64,000 bases of DNA from Monosporascus cannonballus. Its lineage: Eukaryota; Ascomycota; Sordariomycetes; Xylariales. A program made the position numbers and the translations under genes. Shown here in pieces: positions 55,998-64,000 of this stretch; within the stretch, counting starts at the first letter, position 1; each line of letters opens with the position of its first letter. The stretch lies in NCBI GenBank assembly GCA_004154925.1, contig QJNS01000218.1, positions 62,001 through 126,000 on the forward strand, read 5' to 3'. The notes under the pieces were generated by a model. That model did no database searches and was not told the origin of the DNA. It saw only the letters and a program-made list of their open reading frames with translations.

Positions 55998-58900
55998 CTT
56001 GAATTTGTGTGTTGGTTTTCAACGGGACAGTTTAAGCGTGGTGAGATTGAAGCGGTGGTGCGTTTGTTTAGTTCGTAGTGTTCTGAAGTGAAGGATTTGG
56101 GACAAGAGAGGTGCTGGGAAGGTCGTTATTTATGCAGATTCTCATCTCCAGCTCGACAACTGAAGGGACATACCGAGACGTTAGAATAGGTCCACTATGC
56201 CATTCAATACGAGCCTCAGAGTCCACGAGTCGACGTCATTTACCAATTGTCGGCTGGCTCCGTTCCAAGACCGCCACTCGTGTAAGGATTGCAGAGCCAT
56301 TTCTGCAAGGGTTAAGAAGTCCTTGTGGGCCTTCGGGATGCGTGGGTGACCGAGTGGGACCCGCCTCGGCCGTTCGGCTACCAAGCCTGGAAAGGGGCTA
56401 TATACCCCATACTATATAGGCACTAGAACACCAGTGGAACCAAGATGGAGATCCGAATAGCTTGTTGTCGTGTTAGCGTATTGACATAGAAATGTTCAGG
56501 AATGGTTTACGTAAGACAATTTTCATCTTGACGTTGAATGACGGCAACATCGGATTATCATGATGACATTAATGAAGAAAAATCGAGTCCGGCAAATGCG
56601 CCTGGAAGCGGACGGGAATCCTATGTTACTGGGATCGTTGCACCGATTTCTCCAACATAGTGTTCCTATTTTTCTTTCTAGGTATCTCTCTCGACGGTTT
56701 AGGCCGGTTTAAAGATACGAGCTCCTACCACTTACAGCGAAGGTTGATATGCTACATGAACATCCAAAAATAGAAATACGATATCAACCCGTTCTATTAG
56801 CGTTAGCACCCCGAAAGGCGCTAGGGGCGGTCACGATGCCGGGTTACGAAGTAGGGAACAACAGCAATTCGAAATTGTTGCCCAACGTCTGTAGCAAAGC
56901 AAGCATAACTAGCGCCACGGAAGCGCCGATGAGATCGTATGCTTGCCCACTTGTATGATCCCCAGCAAGCAACATTGATCAGCAGTTACGAAATGTCGTT
57001 GGCCGCTACCGACGTTGGCGCCTGTGAATCGAAATCGCTGTTGATCCCATTTCAACTCGTATTCTTTGTTTCACCGCACCGTCTCAGCCTGGTGAACCAA
57101 GGCACACGATGGAGGTTTGGCTGACCACCAAATGCAAAGCTGGATTAGGGATTTTTTCGCCGTAGCATGGATTGAAAAGCCGCAGTGTGATGTCTCTAGC
57201 AGGTGCCGAACCCCTTCGCTCTCGAGGAGGCTCCCTTTCGTTCCTGAGGCGTTTTGTTCTAGTGCAGATTATCGCATGGTGGATATTCGAACAACTCAAC
57301 GCCTCGTACTAGACATGCCTCCTTCACTGTTACATCGGATCAATTCCGGTATTAAACAGTCCTATCAGCGGTGAATTCGAGTCTGCCCCTATCTAGTTCG
57401 GTCCTCGGCCTACACAACCTGTGGAGGTATGGTCATGCCCCCCTCATTGATTCACCGCAAAGTTGACTTGCTTTCACCTAGTTCTCGACAGATATTCGAG
57501 GAAGTCGCAGGCCACTTGCCTCGCATGACTGGCATGGACGAGCAATGGGAGAGGCAGTGGATGGGTCTTGATAGGGTCCTCCCCGGCGGCGTTGCTTGAC
57601 TTGAAGTCCCTGTGCTTGGTTTCTGAATGAATGAACTCAGGAACGAGCCGTCCCTAGCATCTGGATGAGATGGTGACCGCTACTCTGCTCGAATGGCTGA
57701 GGCTGTCGAAGAGACACCCGTATAATGCATTATTATGAGTCGGTTCTCTTGAGTTACTACCATTGATGCAACGTCACCGATGCGGAGCCCGACTAAATGG
57801 ACTAGCCACGGAATATATGAGACCCTGACATCACACACAGAAGCATATAACTGAAGAAAGGTGTATTTAACAGGTTGCCTGACCTCTAGAAGGTCCTAGC
57901 TAGAAGGTGAGGGTAGCGAACCCTCCTTTTATACACGTAAATACCACTGTAGCTAAAAGATACTGGGGGTGCATAAAGTAGCCTCGTTTCAGTAGGTGAT
58001 CAAACTAAGCCAAGGCTTAGCTGTTTGATCGACTTCAGCTAGGTCTGACAGAATAGGAGCATGATAGTGATGCGCAAGTCGAACAACGCATACAACGGGA
58101 TACTCCTATTTGATCACGTGGACCAGATGACATGGATCCTCCAAGCTCGACCAGAGAAGCTTACTGAGAAGGCCTGGCGGGCCCTCACCTCGCCGTGTTG
58201 CATCCAAAATATGAGCATCGCAATCTATGATCGACCAGTCGTGAGCCCTTTATGGGCTTGATCAGTCGCTCACCGACGATCATAATCAATGCTATGTGGT
58301 CATAGACCTACGTACAACGCATCAGGTACGCTCAAGGGCAGACTTGGTTCCGCCGGGGAACAACGATAGCTTCCATCCAGGTCCTCAGCAAAGAAGCGTC
58401 GTTGGCAGCTCTCTTCATCCCCACCGGCGTAACTCGGCCTCTTCCAACACAAGAGCAATGATTGAATAGACCCTATATTCTCGGCATGAAAATAACGCTA
58501 CAAGCGCCACCGTATCCAGAGTAATGCGCACAAGCAGACCCATGCTAGCCTTCAAACCGCCCCAGGCTAACGACACTAATAGGTAACTAGTTCGTTCCCG
58601 CCACAACTCAGCCTCGCCCGCCCCGATGTTAACACTGCACCGGTAGACCCGCGGTCTTGCTCTCCGTGCGACTCTCGGACACACCGCCCTCCTGCCAATA
58701 CCGGTTGCACCGGTATGGTCCCCGGCTGGGCTGGTCGGCGACGATGCCGGTAACAACAGGGAGCATGCCGAGAATGGAGGTCGACCGATTTCGAGTCGGC
58801 GACGTACAGCACCTTGCCACCACCCCCACCCCTTCCTTCAAATCCGATACCTGCACGGCATATCGTCATCGATGACGCCCGGGGGGTATCAAATTCATCC

Positions 58901-59788
58901 ATCTCGAGCTTGCCTCGCCGAACAGGACAAGCTCTCCAGTCCAAGCTCTCCTCACCGTGGGCAAGCAAGCACACGCACTTACACACTTCCAAACCTACAA
59001 CAACCGCAGAACGTTCCGAGCGCACGAGTGCCCGCACATACGTGGCTCCAAGCTCTACTGTACCTTCCGAGCGAATAGCCTCCGCAGAGGAGCGGCGGCT
59101 GGTTGTATGTACACGGCACCCAACTCAAGCCCTAAATTGAGTAGACAGGTAGGTAAGCGTCATAGCCGACCCGGGTGTGTCACCGAAACGCGGCTACCAC
59201 GGGGGCTCACCCGGAGTTGTGGTGACCCAGATTCCCCTACGACTCTGTGTTTACGTGTCGGGGTCGCTTGCTTGGAGCACACTAAAGATCGGCGGTGGAA
59301 CGCGGACATCGGTGTTATGGATCGGCTCTGGCCTGACTAGTGTTAACCAGGTATGTCGGGAGTAAATACGATTAAGGGTTGCCTCGTATGTGGTTGCGGC
59401 GGTGTTCAGTGCCGGCAATTGAAATACATCATCCAAGTCTACCGACCGTCTTCGGCGCATAGAAATGTACATGGCTCACGCCCTCGAATCTCACTTTAAG
59501 AAGTTAGCTGGCAGCAGCGAATGCATTACTTCTCATATAACACGTACACTATAATTATGTAACCCCATCCTAAACATGATATACAACCTAGCGTCTTCGC
59601 AGGATGATAACCATACAGCCGTCCATTGTGGTTACACCCAGACGTCGATTAAAACAAATACCTCAAGAGCCCAAGCGGGCGCTTTGTCCGGCCGCATAGC
59701 AGCATTGCTTGCCTCCCTTGCATGTACAACCGGTGAACAACTCACTCCAGATTCTCCAAAAAGGTGCCTAGGTTAGATATAGATTAAC
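55998..59788. other. Gene-poor interval
   Basis: No gene was recognised in ~3.8 kb. The left end is the promoter of the Alt a 1-like gene. A strong inverted repeat lies at 57998-58030. Overlapping frames of 100-150 codons at 58400-59340 on both strands contradict each other and have no domain content. Confidence 0.4.
57998..58030. repeat. Strong hairpin-forming inverted repeat
   Basis: This 33 bp sequence reads GATCAAACTAAGCC, AA, GGCTTAG, CTG, TTTGATC. The two arms of 7+7 bp pair perfectly, apart from a 3-base bulge on the right side, around a 2-base loop. It lies in non-coding sequence with no gene nearby. It could be a terminator-like or foldback-element remnant. Confidence 0.65.
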
Positions 59789-62401
59789 TCAGAACATGTC
59801 TTTGAAATGCTGGTACACGCTACCGACCGGCGCCGCGCCGTAAGGGGTCGGTGACCCGTCGTCTAGAGCGTGCATGCTGGCGACCATGGCTTCGGGCCCC
59901 GGCGACGTGTAGCCGTTCATGCCGATGTAGTCCTCGAAAATGCGGGACATCTCGGTCGAGATCTGGGCGCCGTTGTTGTTGGCATCGACGGCCGGAGCCA
60001 TTGAGGCGTTCGCCATCTGCCCCCGCGCGAAGCTACTGGGGGTGACCGGACTGTGGCCCGGTTGCGCTCCTGCCCCGGCCGGGCCCATGTGGCCGGTGGC
60101 GAGCCCGGCCATAGCCAGCGCAGCCGAGGAATGCGGGTCCTCCCCGAGGCCGAGGCGTGGCGCGACCTCGCGAAGCGACTTGACCGTGCTCCAGAGACGC
60201 TTGGACACCCACGACTTAGCTGACATGTCCTTGACGAGGTCAAGGGCCATGTAGAACTCGTCGCGGCACGAGGAGCTGAAGTTGACGGGCGCGTGGCACG
60301 AAGCCAGGAATAACACAGCGATGGCCGACGTCAAGAACTGGTGGTAGAAGGCCTGGATCTTGCGATAGATGTTGGTGGTGTTGTTTAGGTGGGTTAAATA
60401 CTTGATCGTGTTCTTGGCGAGCTTGACGACGCGCTCGGCGAAGTGCAGGTTTTCCATGATGCTGCTGTGCGTGTGCAGAACGGGTGTGAAGAGCCAGGTG
60501 CGGATCTGGTTGAGGCGAAGATATGTCCAGATCTGCAATCGCTGAATATCATACTCCTCCTGTGAGTTTATCGGCGGGTTCAGATATCGGGGTATGGATT
60601 CCCAATCCGGCAGCTTGAGCTGCATCTCCTTGGGCACCTCGGTGTACCACTGTTTTATCTGGTTATCCAGATCTTCAAAATCGTCTGGCTGAAACACCAC
60701 TGCTTCGCCGGGTTGTAGCTGACGCACGAGTCTCCAGACCTTGGCAGAGAGCCTCGAGTAGGCTACCATGGCCATCAGGAAGGGGTGGGATTCCGGATAC
60801 GGTAGGTTGACGTCTATGTCCTCGTCGGGCACGACCCACGGCAGTCCGGTAGCGAAAGCCCACCGACGATCTAACGTGTAAGCGGTCCAGAAGCTGTGGA
60901 TAGCGTTGTCGCGGGCTTCCCGGTTTTCGATGCGCGAAATCGCATCTCGACGGTGAAGCCCGAGTTCGATGCAGAGGCGCGCAACTTGGCCCATGGTGCG
61001 CCAGGCTAGTACCTCGTCATTGGTGAGGAAGCGAAAACCTGCCACAAGGGCTAAGAAGGGGATACGCTTGACATCGCTTGGATCACTCATAAGCATCCTC
61101 TCCGCGGTCGGCCTGATACTTTCGAAGAGCCTATGCGCCTTTTCGCTATATCCATGCTCCTCGACTGCTAGGGCGATGCACATGACTATCTTGAGCAGCA
61201 AAGTGTTTAGATCGGTGATTCCGCCATCTTGATCAAACGGAAGGACAAGCCCGTTCCGTTTCATGGCGTCCATCCACGAAGACAGCGACCTTGAGTGATT
61301 GATGATGGTTTCGATCCGGATCACGGGATACATAATGCCCACCTCCTCTTCGTGTAGGCGACAAAGACGTATCATTTCGTCCTGGTCGAAATCCCAGAGG
61401 GGATCTTTTGGCAGTCCATGTTGGCCAGACGGTGCCTGCGATACCATTAGGGAAGAGTCGGCGGGACTTCCCGGCATTGCGGAATCGTCGTGTGCTGTCT
61501 CGCCCAGATTGCTGTAGCCCATCTTGTGAAGCGTACTCTTAGCAACGTCTAAACTAAAATGGGTGCTCGTGGGACCGTGAAAGCTGGGTTGGCGCAACTG
61601 AGAGGGATTTGACCTCAGCAAGGTAGGCATCGACGAGGTAGACGGAGTGCTCGCGGCGGAGGGCAGGGCAGGCCCCCTTTCCTGGATGGGGGCCAGTCGC
61701 ACGCTATCGGATCGCAGGGCGTTTATGCTGTTGAAGAGGGCGTCGACCTGGTCTTGTAGACGGCTCACCTGGCTCGCCATCTCCTTGAACTCGTCCGAGT
61801 CCTTGAAGTTGCTGGAGCAGCAGTTGGGCGCGTACAGGCACTGCAGGTTGAGATTGCCGCATCGCTGACATGGCGTCTCGCCATTGCACTTGATCTTTCG
61901 TCTCTTGCATTCATTGCTTCGGGGTTCCGCTAGTCAGTCGAACAGACCCTACGCTAGCAGGAAAGAGAGAAAGGGAGAATGAATGAATGAATGAAGGAAT
62001 GAATTGAGTGAGAGGAAACAAGGCGTATGGGGAGACATGGTGAAGGCGATGCGCGACGCGAAACCCACTCACCAGGCTATGGAGATATATCTATTTCGCT
62101 TACTCCTCTGCTGGGGAGCCTTTGTGCTGCCGGGGGATGATCCCTCGACACTACCCTTTCGCTTAGAAGCTCCTGTCGAGTTTATGCTAGTGGTCGTTCC
62201 AATTGTTGCTTGTGAATGGGATGATGTTGTCGGAATGGGAAGATTAAGGTCAAGGTTGTATGCGGAATTATTACCGACCGCGGAACCGGGACCAGAACCA
62301 GATCCAGATCCAGGCGGCGCAGTGGTGGAAGAAGAAACATTTCTAGCAGCCGCCCCCATTAAATGTCTGACCTCGCCGACCTGGCTTTCGAAGAACTCCA
62401 T
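59789..62401 (-). CDS. Zn2Cys6 transcription factor with fungal-specific middle domain
   Basis: Exon 1 is 62073-62401 and exon 2 is 59789-61916, giving 818 residues. The 156 nt intron (GTGAGT donor) is rather long and splits the codon of the first zinc ligand. The binuclear cluster is Cys110, 113, 120, 126, 129 and 136, spaced CX2CX6CX5CX2CX6C with the basic KRRKIK loop. It is preceded by SKRNRYISIA. A linker and coiled coil follow (MASQVSRLQDQVDALFNSIN), then the fungal_trans domain from about residue 220 (RLCRLHEEEVGIMYPVI, MGQVARLCIELGLHRRDA, HSFWTAYTLDRRWAFATGLP). The C-terminus is Ala/Gly/Pro-rich and ends in an acidic FEDYIGMNG-type activation-like segment. It is nuclear. The target genes are not evident. 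Confidence 0.93.
61978..62005. repeat. Tetranucleotide (GAAT)n microsatellite in intron
   Basis: About six imperfect GAAT units lie in the intron of the Zn2Cys6 gene. Length variation here could affect splicing, but nothing shows that it does. Confidence 0.8.
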
Positions 62402-64000
62402 CGCTCTCTGATTCCCATATCTCTTCGGGTTTACTCTCTCGGTGCCGCCAAATGGTGCAGGTGATCTCTTGCATCCATTGCTGGAGAAGAGGGCGCGGAT
62501 GGTTCGTCGGTCTTAGTTTTTAAGTTTTTGGAGTCTCTCTCTCCTGTAAGTGCCGTAGCTCTACTACACCTTGCGCGCTGAATGATGGGGTCTGCGCAAG
62601 GGGACATCAGCCTCCCGGGCTGATATGTACCCCTTGTCCAAGGTATAGGTATTGTCCAGTGCCCACAGTGCCACAGCTTCCCACCTACCGTATCTCCAAG
62701 CCTTCTCCAAGCTCTTTCAGGGCTGCTAGGTGCGCTTCTAAACTCAGAAGGTGCCAGGTGCCCCAGTTAGGCCGACCGTCCTGAATTGTTAAATTGACCG
62801 GAACTAAACGCTCTCCAGCAACACCACCGCTTGTCACCCTTTGCCCTATACAAATTAAGTGGGTACGCCCGGATAGGGCTGGTACTTTTGCCATAGGGTA
62901 CCTAGCCAAAAAGCATTTAGTCCGAGTCAATTAAAAATTCAGCGAGGTCAGCCTAACTGGGCCGCATGTGTGTAGGTACATGTACATGTCAGTCGCTGTC
63001 TAATCTCTCCGATCCGTATATACATGGTACCTATGTAATGGACCATTCACGTGACTGCCGGGCAAGAAGTACCTAGGTAGACCTACAGTGTTGGTTGCAA
63101 TCACTCAGTGTCGACAGACAGTTAACGCCTGCATATGCAGTCGCAGTGCAATTGTGATTACTGTCAGGTACCTATCGCATAAGGTTACAAGCTGTCCAGC
63201 AATTACTGTGACGGTAGTACGACTTCCCTTACTTAAACTCGTATTCCACCGCAGCTTACCCAATCCCTCTGCCTCATTCTTCAAATACACCGAAATGCGG
63301 ATCTGCTCTGCTGCGTCGCCATGTCGTACAGATCCTGCGTGTTGTGCATGACATATTGCCAGGGCTGTATCTACACGTCCGTTGATTCTCAGTCAGCTTA
63401 TCTGTAAGGCCGTTCCCGGTTTTATCGCCATACCCCAATATCAGCTTAGACAGAACCAACGTCTCATGCCATGTGGACGGCCCCCCTATTCGGTGCCACT
63501 GATGCTACGGTGGCCTGTGCCTTACCATCTTCCCAACCCTTCTCCAATCGTCGTCTACAGCTCTGTTGCTCCTTCGCTCATATAACCCATGCAAAAAATG
63601 AGGGACGTAGTAAGCAATCGGCAGCTATCCGTGAAGCGTCATCCTGCACTCAAGGGATCTCCCGCCTCGACAGCGCTTGGTTTATATTGATCATCTGGTT
63701 TCCTACCGTTCATCGACCATTTTGCGCCACAGGATTATCCGCGTCACCCGGCGTTGTGACGTATCCATAGCACCTCATTATGAAGCTGGTAAGAGTTCAG
63801 GGGTAGGCAATCCTACTGATGAAAATGATTGTATTGTAGTATGATGCGACTACCTCCTTCGGTTGATACCAAGACAATGTGGACGTTCAAGTCACAGATT
63901 ATAGAGGTGGTGTGAAAAGTCCCTATGTCAATAGCTGGGCCTTCAGTAGGGTTCACTCTAAGGACATTGCAGGAATCGAAACTATAGTCGACTTGCTTTA
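62402..64000. other. 5' flank of transcription factor gene and beyond
   Basis: This contains the promoter and leader of the Zn2Cys6 gene. Palindromic GTACATGTACATGT lies near 62,977-62,990. Frames of 60-100 codons near 62685-63770 have no domain content. No repeat was recognised. Confidence 0.4.

Noticed and set aside
58415..59340. Overlapping 100-150 codon frames on both strands
   Set aside because: They contradict one another, start without good context and show no family features.
1..64000. tRNA, rRNA or CRISPR features
   Set aside because: I looked for T-loop boxes, rRNA-like blocks and regularly spaced repeats and saw none. A tRNAscan run would be decisive.

Overview
The window is nuclear DNA of a filamentous ascomycete (Pezizomycotina, most likely a Sordariomycete). 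The evidence is short introns of about 45-60 nt with GTAAGT-type donors and CTGAC/CTAAC branch sites, HET-domain and NACHT allorecognition genes, DUF3659/LEA-like proteins, an AA9 lytic polysaccharide monooxygenase, an Alt a 1-like secreted protein, a Zn2Cys6 regulator, and a 14.5 kb AT-rich island whose mutations have the signature of repeat-induced point mutation (RIP). Gene models were built by reading splice sites by eye. Exon borders are therefore predictions, although reading phase was checked at every junction.

Layout. 1-457: 3' end of a short-chain dehydrogenase. 458-4009: gene-poor, with two copies in opposite orientation of a ~165 bp LTR-like element. 4010-6192: HET-domain gene, converging on a small four-exon gene (6501-7316, minus). 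9025-13609: a minus-strand pair of damaged genes, a cutinase-like esterase with a frameshift and a NACHT STAND gene with a nonsense codon plus a frameshift. 14960-16920: DUF676-type serine esterase. 17635-25129: two DUF3659 proteins, the first with about ten repeats, a LEA-like stretch and a DUF6987-like tail. 27377-28299: class I glutamine amidotransferase with an inverted repeat just upstream. 28875-29558 and 32510-32977: two low-complexity proteins ending in nearly the same amphipathic beta module. 30524-31227: an uncharacterised fungal protein. 35888-37139: two small one-span membrane ORFs.

38.2-52.7 kb is the RIP island. It holds two complete but dead Ty3/gypsy chromoviruses. Element A (38440-45674) has pol on the minus strand and ~420 bp LTRs. 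Element B (45821-52545) has pol on the plus strand, 371 bp LTRs and a perfect AATTA target duplication. Both carry, between the chromodomain and the 3' LTR and on the strand opposite pol, a relic of a further ORF with a Cys-bearing region and a coiled coil. In those relics the internal stops are TAA or TAG, as expected from RIP of Gln/Trp codons.

Right of the island are another ~165 bp LTR-like copy with a TTCAA duplication, an AA9 LPMO (54143-54957), an Alt a 1-like small secreted protein (55487-55997, minus), a long gene-poor stretch with a strong hairpin, and a Zn2Cys6 transcription factor (59789-62401, minus). The combination of host-interaction genes beside a RIP island resembles the repeat-flanked compartments of plant-associated fungi. 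That link is inference.
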